From Arthrinium phaeospermum (lineage: Eukaryota; Ascomycota; Sordariomycetes; Amphisphaeriales; Apiosporaceae): a DNA stretch of 64,000 nt. The notes below the pieces were generated by a model. It saw nothing but the letters and a program-made list of their open reading frames with translations, searched no databases and was not told where the DNA came from. The translations under genes and the position numbers were made by a program. The stretch spans positions 248,001 through 312,000 of the forward strand of contig QYRS01000005.1 in NCBI GenBank assembly GCA_006503535.1. The letters run 5' to 3'. Shown piece after piece: positions 34,382 through 45,458 of the stretch (positions are counted from its first letter, which is position 1; each line of letters begins with the position of its first letter).

Positions 34382-34879
34382 GTTGAACTCATGTAGTAGA
34401 TGGACCGGGAGGCTTCGAAGGATGAGGAAGTTTTCATGATTGATTTTAGCCTAGCATGATGAACCATTAATCAAAGCCAAATTGTTTAGTCTAATACTCT
34501 ATTTGACCTAGATCAAGGATATCGTGCAGTTCTCTATAACAATAATACACCAGATACGCCTAAATTGTCTATGCCGCATCCTCCAACGCCATGAACGCCA
34601 ACATTCATCACACATCATGGAGTGACTGACGTCTAACGGGCTCAGCCCTTGCTGCATCCCGGCCCTTTCATACTCCAAAGGACCGTCCTGTCACTCCTTT
34701 TCCTCATCGGAAGCCCGAGAAATGCCTGCGGGAGCATTCGTCAGGCTGGAGAATATATAGCTTCTTGCTGTTTTGCTATCCTTTTAGTGTTGTGTCGGGC
34801 CTGTACAGGCCATGTTCCAGCGGGGGGGCTATTGTATATAGCCCTTTCCCTGTGACAATTTTCTCGCCAGTCTTGAAAC
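34382..34879. other. Convergent 3' intergenic region
   Basis: About 500 bases between the stops of the TSPO gene and the ornithine carrier gene. Nothing beyond the expected 3' ends. Confidence 0.5.
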
Positions 34880-35963
34880 TTAAGGTGTTGCTGTCCCAAG
34901 AGGGAAATACTTCTTCAGCCCATCATAGACCATGAAAATAAAAGCTGAGCTCGGTGCAGAGCGAAGTACCGTGATGCCGCAGCCACGGTACATTCCACGC
35001 AGACCATGCTGGTGCCACAAAGCGCGGCCTTCCTGCATAAACGTCTTCTTCACAGCAGTTCCTCCGACGGCAGTTGTTTGCATGCGCGACTTTATAGTGT
35101 CTGCCGGGAAGAAAAGGAAGTTGTACGACATGCCTGCCGAGGCACCTGCGATGGCTTGCTGCCAAAGGGGCAATGATTCCGTACGCAGCGCATCCTTCTC
35201 TGCTTGTGTTTTGACACCGCGTTCATTCAGCACATAGAAGAGTTTGGTGGTCGTCTCCTTGGAGCCGAACCATGCGGCACACCCACCAGCCTCTCGCAGA
35301 AAGGTGCCCATTTGCCCGTGCCAGAAGCCCCTAAACCCATCATGCTTGTATACGTCTTTAATGACGGATAGCACACCTGGAGGCTTTGGCCTGGCACCGC
35401 CAGCCGTCGTCGGGGCTGGGACCTGGATTTTGCATTTCACCAGCTCGATAGGTGTCAACACAAATGAGGTGAAAGTCCCAGAGAAAGCCCCTGTAAACCA
35501 TAGGGCAGGCAACGGCAGGACTGTGTCCTTGGCATATAACCCGCTGGCATACACAGTCTCTCTGCCCAGGCGCTCGAAGAAGAACAAGCTGCTTGTTTCG
35601 GCTGCAGCGCCGACTAAAGGCGCACTTATGCCTCGGTAGAGGCCCAAGACACCGTCCGCTCGAATGGACTGTCTAAAGCAATCCAGCGGTCCATGGTAAC
35701 GTAGTGGAAGATGATCCGGCTGAGACTGAAGCCGGACTTTGACAGTGTCAAAGGGGTACTCGATATATTTTCCAATAATTCCGGCAGCCTGCGACATGGT
35801 AAGTACCTGTTTGGTCACACGAGGAGTATTTGCGACGTACCGAGCCGTAGATTATGTCCTCGATGGCCTCCATGCCGTTGTTGTTCTTCTTCTCGCCCAC
35901 AGACTGTGTAGCTTGTGACTGAGAGGCTGGGCTCTGTGCAGCGTAGTCTGCGGAAGTGGCCAT
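34880..35963 (-). CDS. ORT1: Mitochondrial ornithine carrier (SLC25 family)
   Basis: Inner-membrane exchanger that moves ornithine between matrix and cytosol for arginine synthesis; orthologous by resemblance to yeast ORT1/ARG11 and Neurospora arg-13. Exon 1 is 35963-35841, then a 52-nt intron, exon 2 is 35788-34880; 343 residues. Three mitochondrial carrier repeats are seen through their signature motifs [22 protein letters not shown] and [11 protein letters not shown]. The first repeat also has [28 protein letters not shown]; the second has [28 protein letters not shown], including the RE residues typical of basic amino-acid carriers. A 45-residue polar N-terminal extension precedes repeat one. 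Confidence 0.95.
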
Positions 35964-36952
35964 GGTGAGCGTAGAGTGAGTGTTGTTGAGCTCCTGACGT
36001 CCAACAACGAGCAGCACCTGGATGGTATATGTAGGCGCTGAGCCCCTCGGTAGGCGACCAGGTTGGTGACAATGCAGCCAACAGCAGTCTCGGTTTTCAC
36101 CCGTTATATAGCCAAATAAAATACAACTGAATTGACTCCTTGAATCATATCTTCGAAACAGTACTGCTGTTGGCGCGAAACGATTTTTTTTCTCTCTCGT
36201 AGGAGGGACTGGGGGCGGCTGCGCCAAGGTGCCGTTATGTTGGGTCCCTACGCTATCGGCCTCCAACCTGATATGGCAGATCGTTGTCACCGCTGGGCGG
36301 GGCGCGTTCGAATGGGCCCGTCGCTTGCCAGGTTCATGTCGGGTAGCCGGAAGAAAAGAGGGAGTACGCAGTAGGCAGTGCAATGCAGTTAAACTTCCAT
36401 GTTCTCGAGAAGATCGGAGAGAGGCGTGCTGATGTCGGAGTAGTGCGGTAATTAGGTCAAGTTTGGCCGCCTTGGAAATTTCTCGTGAACTATCACCAAT
36501 CGATAGGCGATAGGCCTGTGGGATACTCAGTTTGGCTTGGTGTGATGGGAGAAATCTTGGTAGAGCTGGCTGGTCTGCAAGTGCCCAGTAGCATGCCCTG
36601 GCAAAACGCTTCTTAGTGGGGGTGGGGCCAGCGGGGGGCTGCTATTCAAACCCAAATAGAGGGGTTGATACTTTTTGATGCCGTTCAGTCCCAAAAGCTT
36701 TTTCACGATTCTAGCAGAGAGACCGAGTTGGAGATACCGTTTCTGGCATTTGACTCCATTCTTACATAAACTCGGTGTTTCCGGGTGAGCTACAACTTCC
36801 CAGAACGATAGTGTCGCTGTTTTGGTTACCCACGAACGAGTTTCATTCAATAGATTTGCTGGGTTGCCTAGAATTTGTCTCGGCTAGGCGCGTGACCTCG
36901 TCTTATTTCACACAGTTCTATCCTTTCTGAGCGAGTGTCAGAAACAACGGTC
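35964..36952. promoter_or_regulatory. Divergent promoter region ORT1 / KEL3-like
   Basis: About 1 kb between divergent starts. No gene or repeat seen. Confidence 0.45.
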
Positions 36953-39211
36953 ATGGCGAAGGATAAGAAGGGGGCCAAAGCCGAGAACAAGAAGGCAAAA
37001 CTTGCTGAGAAGAAACAAAAGCAAGAGAAGAAGGCCCAAAAGAAGGAAAAGGTCAAGAATGCCAAGGTTGAAGGCAGCGATGCCGAAGATGTTGATCTGG
37101 AAGCGGTGCTTGAGCAGTACAGAAAAGAGCAAGAACAGTTCCTCAAGGTCACAGAGACTGTTTCCGAGGTTGCCCCCAAGCCACGCTCGTCTGCCACCTT
37201 GCTAGCTTCTCCTGCAAACAGCAATCAACTGCTACTGTTTGGCGGAGAGAACTACAACGGCGCTGTAGCCCACTTCTATAATGACCTGAACATCTACTAT
37301 ACCGACAAGGACGAATGGCATTGTGTCACGTCACCAAATGCGCCCCTGCCGCGTTCCGGCCATGCGTGGTGCCGTGGAGGAAACCAAGCCAACTCCGTCT
37401 TCCTCTTTGGCGGAGAGTTCAGTAGTCCTAAGCAAGGCACATTCTACCACTATAATGACTTCTGGCGACTGGAGCCCAGCAGTCGAGAATGGGCTCGGGT
37501 GGACACGAAAGGAAAGTCGCCGCCGGCGAGAAGTGGTCACCGTATGACCTACTACAAGAATTACATCATTCTCTTTGGAGGTATGTTTTGGTCGAGCCGC
37601 AGAGAAGGCATGGGTTCCTAACACTTGATTTTAGGATTCCAAGATACGTCAAACCAGACGAAGTATATGAGCGACCTCTGGCTATATGACACACAGGTGA
37701 GTGCACGTAGGGTGAGGCATACGTCCCGATACTGACTGTTAGTCCAGAATTTCGTTTGGTTCAACCCAACGCTGCCCCCTGCACAGCTAAAGCCGGATGC
37801 CAGATCGTCCTTCACCTTCTTGCCACACGAGCAAGGTGCCGTGTTATACGGTGGATACTCCCGTGTGAAAGCAACTGTCTCGGTGAACAAGTCGGGCAAG
37901 GGCACAGCTCAGGGCCAGAGAAACATACTCAAGCCCATGATTCATCAAGACTGTTTCTATCTGCGGATCACGCAGCCTCCGGCAGATGCCAATCCTGGAA
38001 CGCCCCCGACTGTCCGATGGGAGAGGCGCAAGAAGCCGGCGAACACCCCGACACCGGCAAGGGCTGGAACGACCATGACGTACCACAAAGGTCGCGGCCT
38101 GATGTTTGGCGGCGTCCACGACGTCGAGCAGAGTGAGGAGGGAATTGACAGCGAGTTCTTCAACCAATTGTTTGCCTGGAACGTTGACCGAAACCGTTTC
38201 TTCCCCTTGGGACTCCGAAAACCTCGAGCGCAGAAGAAGAATGCCAATGCCGATCAACGTGTCGGCAGGCGTGGCCGAGCCCAAGCTAACGAGGAGGAGT
38301 TGCTCAAGAACCTGGCGGCGTTACAAGCAGGGTCATCTGTGGAGGATGCCGATCAGATGGACATCGATCTAGGCAAAACCGACGATGCAGATGAACTTGA
38401 TAAGCCGGCGCGCGAGATGCCCGTGTCGATGGAGTTCCCTCATCCTAGATTCAATGCCCAACTGGCTGTGCAGGACGATGTACTGTACATCTACGGCGGC
38501 ACCTTCGAAAAGGGAGATCGCGAGTTCACGTTTGACGATCTGTATGCCATTGATCTTGGGAAGATGGATGGCTGCAAAGAGATATTCAACCGAGAGGTTG
38601 AGAACTGGGTGGTACGTATAACTCCGAGGCTTGGCACAAATTACGAGCTAACATGTCGACTTCAGGGATCTGATGATGAGGATGACGATGAGGATGACGA
38701 CGAGGAGGATGATAGCGAATATGACGAGGATGACGAGGACGGCGACTACGACATGGCCGACGAAATACGATCACCGAGCAAACGAGACAAGAAGCAAAAG
38801 AAGCAGACAGACGAGCAGTCGACGGCCGGCTCGGAATCTACCTCGGAGACGACCGCAACGTCGACAGAAGATGAGACCGAAACGGACACTGCCGCAACTT
38901 CGGTGGACGACGGGCTGCCTCACCCTAGGCCGTTCGAATCAAGGAGGGAGTTCTTCCAGCGCACGTCGAATGAGTGGCAGGAGCTCCTCATGACCAGCCT
39001 GAGATGGAAAGGCATTCAGCCTGAATCTATGCTTATCAAGGAGATCAAGGCAAAGGCCTTCGAGATGAGCGAGGAGAAGTGGTGGGACTGCCGAGAAGAG
39101 ATCACAGCCCTCGAAGACGAACAGGAGGCTGCAGGTATTGGCGAGGTTGTGTCACTTGCTGATAGGGGAGAGGGTGCTGCTGCTCCTGGTGGAGCTGGCA
39201 GAAGACGCTGA
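36953..39211 (+). CDS. KEL3: Kelch-repeat protein, Kel3/KLHDC4-like
   Basis: Cytosolic or nuclear beta-propeller of uncertain function. Four exons: 36953-37580, 37635-37696, 37748-38611 and 38666-39211; 699 residues. The N-terminus is a Lys/Glu coiled stretch (KDKKGAKAENKKAKLAEKKQ). Kelch repeats follow with LLLFGGENYNG, VFLFGGEFSS, YIILFGGFQD, AVLYGGYSR, GLMFGGVHD and LYIYGGTFEKGDREF. A poly-acidic block (Asp/Glu runs near 38670-38750) precedes the C-terminal DUF4110-type region with RPFESRREFFQRTSNEWQ and MSEEKWWDCREEI. The 54-nt third intron keeps frame and has no stop, so retention would insert 18 residues before the acidic block. The start is the first ATG (MAKDKKG). Confidence 0.94.
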
Positions 39212-39657
39212 TATAATAGGTACCCGGTCGCTGCAATCTATCAATGTACCTACCTACGTAAAGAACGGTGCATTTCGTTGTAATCTCTCTTTGCAAGGTA
39301 TTGAAGCTGGCCCAGACGGCCAGGTTTCAATTACATGTCCCTCGTACGGGTGGTGATTGTTGGTTGCATAAAGCGACCTGCTTAGGGTACATATGAAGTA
39401 GGTATGCTGTGAGGTGGCAAAATACCTACTGTAAATTTAACGAATTGAGGGCCGCTAATCTTCAGACGCCCAGGCAACCTTCTATCCAAACAACAACTAT
39501 TTGCGTAAAGTGCGTCACCGCTTCCACGCGCAAGTTATTAACGTAAACATCTTACTGTATCATCCTGCGCTTGTCTAGGTACTTTGCCTTGTCTGGCACG
39601 TAACCTGGACGTTACATCCTTGTCAGTTTCTACGCCGCATGTGGAAACCTGGCCACC
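39212..39657. promoter_or_regulatory. Intergenic, promoter of the WSS1-like gene
   Basis: Two rightward genes flank this stretch. No open frame of note. Confidence 0.45.
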
Positions 39658-41079
39658 ATGCCTTTTGGTATCAAGCGCATCAACGCGAAAAAGTCGCAAC
39701 CGAACTCTCTCGTCGTATTCATCAAGCCGCTGAAGGGCCCAGATGAGTCGGTCGCCCAGGATTTCCTGGAACGGATCGCGGCGCAATGTGTCCCGATCAT
39801 GAAGAAGCACCACCTCTCGGTCATGTCCCTAGAGGAGTACGAGCCCAACCGGGAGTTCGTCGGGCGAAACTTCAACGCCGGCGAGGTCATCCAGCTGGTG
39901 CTCAAATCGCCGTCGACCGGGCGGTGGCTGCCATTTCACTACGTGCAGATGGTGATGATGCACGAGCTGGCCCACTGCAAGCAGATGAACCACTCCAAGG
40001 CCTTCTGGGCGGTCCGCAACGGCTACGCGGACGAGATGCGGACGCTGTGGTCCAACGGCTACACGGGAGAAGGCCTCTGGGGACGAGGCGCATCCCTCAA
40101 GACCGGGGAGTTTGAGAACAATACAGTCTTACCTGACGAGGTGCTGCCGGAACACCTCTGCGGAGGAACCTACCGGTCCAGGAGAAGGAAGCGCAAGCCC
40201 AAGGCCCAGCTCTCCTACCAAGAGCGAAAGCAGCGACGGATACTCAAGAAATTCGGCGCCAATGGCGTGGCACTAGGCGAAGACGATGAGGTCAAGGCAG
40301 AACTGGAGAAGGGTAAGCGCACGGCATCTAAGCCCCGAGTGGCTGGCAGCAAAAGGGGCCGTGAGCTGAGGGCAGCGGCAGCGCTCGCCCGCTTTGGCCA
40401 ACAGCAGAAGACTGAGGAACCCGAGGTGAAGACGGAGGCAGAAGAAGGCATAGGTCTCGATGGAGACGAGACCGGCAGTGGCAACGAATCAGAGACGGCG
40501 AGCGACAGCGACGATGATTTACCGGCGGACCCTGATGCCAACGGGCGGCAGATCCTGGACCGCAAAGGCCACCGAATGGTTAAAGTGTGCGAGGACGAGA
40601 ACCCAGATGCCCAAGACGCCCAGCAGGAATTACGAGAGCTGCAGTCCTCGATGGGACCGGCCCCGAAGGTCCACGCTGCCCCGACTGCGACCAAGGCCAC
40701 CGCCAGTACCACCACCACCTCCTCCATGAATGCTAGTGTCGAGTCTACGCCCGGCAAGGTTGTCGGGAAGACCGCAAAGCTAGAAGACGACGAGTTGTCC
40801 AATGTAACCGCGATCAGCGAAAGGGGAAAACCGCTCGTGTCGCCCAAAAACCCCCGCCCAGCCGTTCCCCAGGAGCATCCGGGGGGATGTCCCATGTGCT
40901 CGTTTGAGAATGGTCTAGGCTCGATAACCTGTAGCGTCTGCTCTCATGTCTTGGATCCGCGGAAAGACCCCAGTGCTTGGAAGTGCTTAGATGCGCGTTG
41001 CAAAGACAGCCGGTACCTCAACGCTGGAGACAGTTCCCTGTGTGGAGTATGTGGTGGAAGGAGGGCGGCAACGGGCTAA
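39658..41079 (+). CDS. WSS1: Wss1-like WLM-domain DNA-dependent metalloprotease
   Basis: Proteolyses DNA-protein crosslinks, often SUMO-targeted, in the nucleus. Single exon, 473 residues, start in a good context (GGCCACCATGCC). The WLM domain covers about residues 1-170, with the zinc protease motif HELAHCKQMNH (His 102, Glu 103, His 106, His 112) and the downstream FWAVRNGYADEMRTLW and GYTGEGLWGRG. Typical family features follow: LCGGTYRSRRRKRK, the repeated basic ERKQRRILKKFG, and RELRAAAALARFG. A long acidic Ser-rich linker then leads to C-terminal zinc-finger pairs: GCPMCSFENGLGSITCSVC and CKDSRYLNAGDSSLCGVCG, resembling tandem RanBP2-type fingers. Confidence 0.94.
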   Translation: MPFGIKRINAKKSQPNSLVVFIKPLKGPDESVAQDFLERIAAQCVPIMKKHHLSVMSLEEYEPNREFVGRNFNAGEVIQLVLKSPSTGRWLPFHYVQMVMMHELAHCKQMNHSKAFWAVRNGYADEMRTLWSNGYTGEGLWGRGASLKTGEFENNTVLPDEVLPEHLCGGTYRSRRRKRKPKAQLSYQERKQRRILKKFGANGVALGEDDEVKAELEKGKRTASKPRVAGSKRGRELRAAAALARFGQQQKTEEPEVKTEAEEGIGLDGDETGSGNESETASDSDDDLPADPDANGRQILDRKGHRMVKVCEDENPDAQDAQQELRELQSSMGPAPKVHAAPTATKATASTTTTSSMNASVESTPGKVVGKTAKLEDDELSNVTAISERGKPLVSPKNPRPAVPQEHPGGCPMCSFENGLGSITCSVCSHVLDPRKDPSAWKCLDARCKDSRYLNAGDSSLCGVCGGRRAATG

Positions 41080-43087
41080 TATTGGACTTGTTATATATCC
41101 CTATAGGGATGGATGGATATTACGGGTATAACGTAAGATGAAGACATAGAGTCTTGGCTTCTCCCCTATCTCAGGTCCGCTCCATCAGCTGTCGTTACTC
41201 GCTGATTGGCCGTGTGTTATAGATACATCTAGAGGGCAGTGCAAGCCGCCGCTGTTAGTTGGCAGACACGCATGTACACACCCCTATATATTGAACATGA
41301 TCATGATGACTACGTGTGTCAACTAGAGACTTTGATATCTGCCCATTCTTCTCTCAGGCGGGTCGCCGTCTCCGCAGCCTACACAGCCTCTCGGGAGTGC
41401 AATATATTGCACAGCCTCGAACGTTTGAGGGCTGTCAAAATGGACGTGAGGTATTTGGAGGTCTGCCCAGTTCCGAAACTGGCCATTATCGTGTCGCGCC
41501 AGAGCGGGCTCGAGTAAGAATGCCTATTCTCTTCTGTTATTGCAGCAATCACCAGGTAAGCCCTACAATGACTCTCATCGTGTTTCCGGCAAGTGCACAT
41601 TTACTGGATAGGTAGGTACACGCATGTGCAGTTTCGTTTCGGTAAGATCTGCATCTGGTTTCAAACCGCAAGATCCATAGTTCTCGAAAACAAGCATGCT
41701 TTTAAGAGTATGTAAAGTGCACAAGCGCACCAAGCATCATCTCCAAAGCTTCAAGCAGTCGCGAATCTGTCGGACAGGGTGGCAGGTTCGAGCAGGGAGG
41801 ACCAGGTAAGCCCTTTCCCGTTGTCCCGCTGTAAGAACGTTGTCTGGTTGTCTTTGTCTCTTTCAACCTCAGCGGCTCCCCCGCTCTTTCCTCGTCTAGT
41901 GACGACCCTAGAGACATATCGGACCCAAGTCTGGTCGAAATGGGAAGGAAGGAAAAGCTTGAGTTGCAACGGTTCCTGTTTCAGGCACTGCACCCCTGCC
42001 TGCCAAGAGTTGAGCACCAACCACAAAAACTGGAGAATCTGGTTGGTGATAATGGCATTGAGAGGAACAACACATACATACAAAACCAGACACCCGACAG
42101 CAAAGACAGCACACTAGCAGACGGGCATAAAGCCCCCTACATGCGATCACCCGCGGGCGGCTGGCGGCTGCTGCTGCTGCTCACCCATATTCCACGATCC
42201 ATCCTCCCCTGTGTGGGATCCTGGTCCTCTCCGTCTTGGGAGCCTTGTCCTGGCAGATCAGCTCACACATCCGGCAAGCTGGCCGAACCGAGCATTGATG
42301 CAAGTTCCGTATCTTGTGAATTAGTGGTAGAGACAATTTTGATAGTGCGTGCCACCTGCCTTTGGGAGGCGCATCCAATAGGGATTGCTAAAAAGGTATT
42401 TGCTAGCAGGCATTTCAAAGTCGTGCTTGCAACGCCGGCAGCAATTGAATGTTACATGACTTTAAATGGCCAACCAACAGAATGGTGCAAGAAGGGCTGT
42501 CTGTATCTGTGTTAATTCTAAGGAAGTAGCAGCCCGCCTCTTAGCGTACCAGGCCGATGGAGTTGTTGTTATTGGTTCGGAAAGCGCTCTCTCGATCTGA
42601 GACGCTTGCAGACTCCGTGTATCCAGACTCCCAAACTTTCCTGTCCAAACGCCGGCCTTGGCTTACAAGGTCTGCTGCGACTGTAACTGTGTTTGCCTTA
42701 TGGTTATTCTTCCCGCCCCCGCGTGCGGCTCCTTCGCTTAGGTACGATCTCTGTTAAAGGTCGTGGAAGTCCAGGCTAGACTTGTACCTCTTTCTACTCT
42801 TTCTTTCCCTACCGCCAAGCCAATTTTGATCTTCTATACCCGGTCGATCTGTGATCGTAGCGTTTTCTCCTTCTCTTCAGACGAACAACCACGTTCCTTT
42901 GCGACCCTGCTCGACGCAGCTGTATCATTCATTTTTCTCTTCCCTGGTGGTCATTTGTTCCAACGTCTCGTCTCCTTCACGAACAACTCGTCTTTCGTTT
43001 CCCGGCAGAAATCGAACCATTCCTTGTTTCATCCGAAATCCTACGTACCTGAAAATCAAACCACCTCATCCTTCATCAACCGTCAAC
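41080..43087. promoter_or_regulatory. Intergenic and probable long leader of the small secreted protein gene
   Basis: 2 kb without a supported gene. From about 42770 to 43087 the plus strand is pyrimidine-rich (CTCTTTCTACTCTTTC and similar), typical of a highly expressed fungal 5' leader for the next gene. Confidence 0.45.
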
Positions 43088-43632
43088 ATGCTGTCATCCG
43101 GTGTCTTTACTCTTTTGTTGGCTGGTCTGGCCACTGCTGGTCCCGTTTGGCCCCGATATACCGTTGGCCCCGAGCACTTGGAGGTCCTGGCGATGCGTGC
43201 ATCCACCAGCGTCAATCCTGCCGCCGTCGTCGACACAAAATGCATCAACTCCAAGGTGTACGTAGATATTCGTTTTGGTTGGGCTGTTATCCAGCCAATG
43301 GCATCATACCTCACAGGCTTCCGGTAGCTAACATTTCTTACAGCAACATCGCCTTTCATGACGAGAACGTCGCTCAGCTGGGCATCTGCGGAGGAATTGC
43401 AGGCAAGATCACAAAGTGTGGCGGCGCTCCCGCAAGCACGGTAGGCCAGTCGGGTACAGCCAAGTTCACAGTCAACACAGCCACAAGCGGAGGTACCATC
43501 AACGTATCCAAGGGACGCTGGGAACAGTGCATTCGTGCCGCCCGCGCTGTCTGCCCGACGGGCAGCATGTCGGCCACATGTGCCGGCGGCGCCTCGAACG
43601 GCGATATCAAATTCACCCTCGACAACCCTTAG
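43088..43632 (+). CDS. Small secreted cysteine-containing protein, unknown family
   Basis: Probably exported. Exon 1 is 43088-43257, then an 86-nt intron (GTACGT to TTACAG, branch GCTAAC), exon 2 is 43344-43632; 152 residues. Signal peptide at about residues 1-18 (LLLAGLATAG). A short linker with RYTVGPEHLEVLAMRAS may be a propeptide. The mature part has six cysteines, in CINSKV, GICGG, TKCGGAP, EQCIRA, AVCPTG and ATCAGG, and is rich in Gly, Ala, Ser and Thr. The first and last blocks are joined only with this splice choice, which also restores a smooth reading through VNIAFHDENVAQL. I do not recognise the family. Size, secretion and even cysteine number fit an effector-like or cell-wall protein, which is inference only. 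Confidence 0.78.
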
Positions 43633-44483
43633 ACGTGAAAGCACCGAAAAACTTGTGCGGAATGTGTGGGTTTCAGGGGAGTTGGTTGGCGGGCGCTACA
43701 TTTTAAAAGGGGCTGTACATACGACAACGGGATGTTTGAAAATTGTATGATACCAAAGAGACCTAGGAATACTGGGCTTAGCATCTCAGCACAGACTGAG
43801 AGGAGGGGGGACGTTTACCGGTTAGATGGTCCAATGGCAATTTATATTTTGGCGCCAAGTCACACAAGCCTGCGAAGGGCCAGGCCAGGCAATGTCTTTC
43901 TGAACGCGAAATGACTGTTGGTGTACACTGCTCATCGGCGGTTACATTCCATCGTATGACGTCGTGGCCCGGGGCGGGACGTTTAGGCGCTGTAGGTCTT
44001 TTGTTGCAGGCGTGGACCATGCCCACCCCTTTCTTGAAGTCCAATGCCGGGGACCGGGGACCGAGGACCTGCTGACTGCTCTCGTTGGTACCGAAGCTCA
44101 CAGGGACGATCTTGGCCATAGCTGGAGGCTGGCCCGGCCTTGTCCACATACGTCGTACCCGCAGGATAGCCGGCGGAGCTACTGACATTCCTTTTGACAC
44201 TTCGAGGTATTCTGAGCCGAATATCATTTGAACTGGTCTAGTCGACTTCTTCTCGCTACGGATCGATCTCTTTGCTAATCTTTGGGGTATCAGAATACAT
44301 ACAATGCTCGTATTGGATGCCAGTTTCAAAAAGGAAAAACCATCGTCATTAAAAGCCAGCCAGGGGGCGTTGAAAACCGAACCAGAACTCCGTGAAACAA
44401 CAATGACCGTCCATACCAACACCCAACCAAGGATCTACACCTAACTTTGTATTGATCACCCCGATCGACAACCCGACAAAGCA
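43633..44483. other. Convergent 3' intergenic region
   Basis: 850 bases between the stops of the secreted protein gene and VPS71. No supported gene. Confidence 0.45.
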
Positions 44484-45458
44484 CTAAAGTCCGTATCTCG
44501 TTACGCACTCTTCGCGGTGCGTGTCCAGGCAGTCCAAGGCGCACACCCTGGTCCCGCACTTGATGCACTTGACGCGGCCCCAGTACCCGCAGACCTCGCA
44601 GAACACCCGCACGGGGTACTTGCTGTCCTCGGCGCCCCAACCCGCCCGCGCCTCGAGGTAGGTCAGGGGTGGCGCCGCGAGTAGGGCCTTGAGCTCCTCG
44701 TCGGTGGGCATGAGCGGCACACGCGACACGAGGAGCGGGTCGTCATCTCGGGGGTGAGGCGCTGGGAGCGGGCCTCTGTAGGGCGACAGGATCGCACTGC
44801 CGCTGCACGCGCCCGCGTGCTCGCCCACGGCGTCGGGCGCGTCGGTCATCTCGACGTCTTCTTGTTTTGACGGCTGCCTGGTGGATGACGAAGTCGCCCC
44901 TCCTCGCGAAGGTGTCTCGGACTTCTTGTGTTGTGTGCTCCCTTTCCTCCCGCTCAAGGCGGCCGCCGCAGCCGCGGCCGCAGACCTCGATGAAGAGGCG
45001 CCGCCGGTAGCCGGGATCGCGTTCGCAGGCGTGCTGCCAGCACCGCCTTCCTTCAGCGCGAGCCAGTCGTCGAGGTGGTTCGCGAACGTCTTCTGCGACT
45101 GCAGGATCTTGCGCACGTTGGGCGTGTGCTTGGCGGCGGCATCTCGGCCGCCACCGCCACCGCCACCGCTGCCTTTGGGTTTCGCGGGGATCGGGATGGA
45201 CACGTCGCGCGGGTTGTCGCGGTCGAGGACTTCGAGCTCCTTGCGGACCTTGGCCTCCTGCCGGGCGCTCAGGTCGGCGTAGCTCAGGTTGGGGCCACCG
45301 GCGGTGCTGCGGGCGGCGCGCTTGCGGTTTTGGCCGTTCTTGCCGGCTTGTTGGTGGTGATGGTGGTGGCCCGGTGGCCCCGTGTCGGGCACGTAGGCCC
45401 AGCCCGGCGCATTGGTGGTTTTAGCACCGGCAACCTCGATGACGCCAAAGTTGTTCAT
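44484..45458 (-). CDS. VPS71: Vps71/Swc6 (ZNHIT1) subunit of the SWR1 chromatin remodeller
   Basis: Small subunit of the complex that loads histone H2A.Z; single exon, 324 residues. The N-terminal half has RKRAARSTAGGPNLSYADLSARQEAKVRKELEVLDRDN and TPNVRKILQSQKTFANHLDDWLA, both typical of the family. A long low-complexity insertion (poly-Ala, Gly8 run, Ser-rich) separates it from the C-terminus. The C-terminal HIT zinc finger is complete: FCEVCGYWGRVKCIKCGTRVCALDCLDTHREECVTRYG, preceded by YLEARAGWGAEDSKYPVR. A His run (five residues) near residue 32 and the Gly and Ala runs are codon-repeat expansions. Confidence 0.95.
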   Translation of the reverse strand: MNNFGVIEVAGAKTTNAPGWAYVPDTGPPGHHHHHQQAGKNGQNRKRAARSTAGGPNLSYADLSARQEAKVRKELEVLDRDNPRDVSIPIPAKPKGSGGGGGGGRDAAAKHTPNVRKILQSQKTFANHLDDWLALKEGGAGSTPANAIPATGGASSSRSAAAAAAAALSGRKGSTQHKKSETPSRGGATSSSTRQPSKQEDVEMTDAPDAVGEHAGACSGSAILSPYRGPLPAPHPRDDDPLLVSRVPLMPTDEELKALLAAPPLTYLEARAGWGAEDSKYPVRVFCEVCGYWGRVKCIKCGTRVCALDCLDTHREECVTRYGL

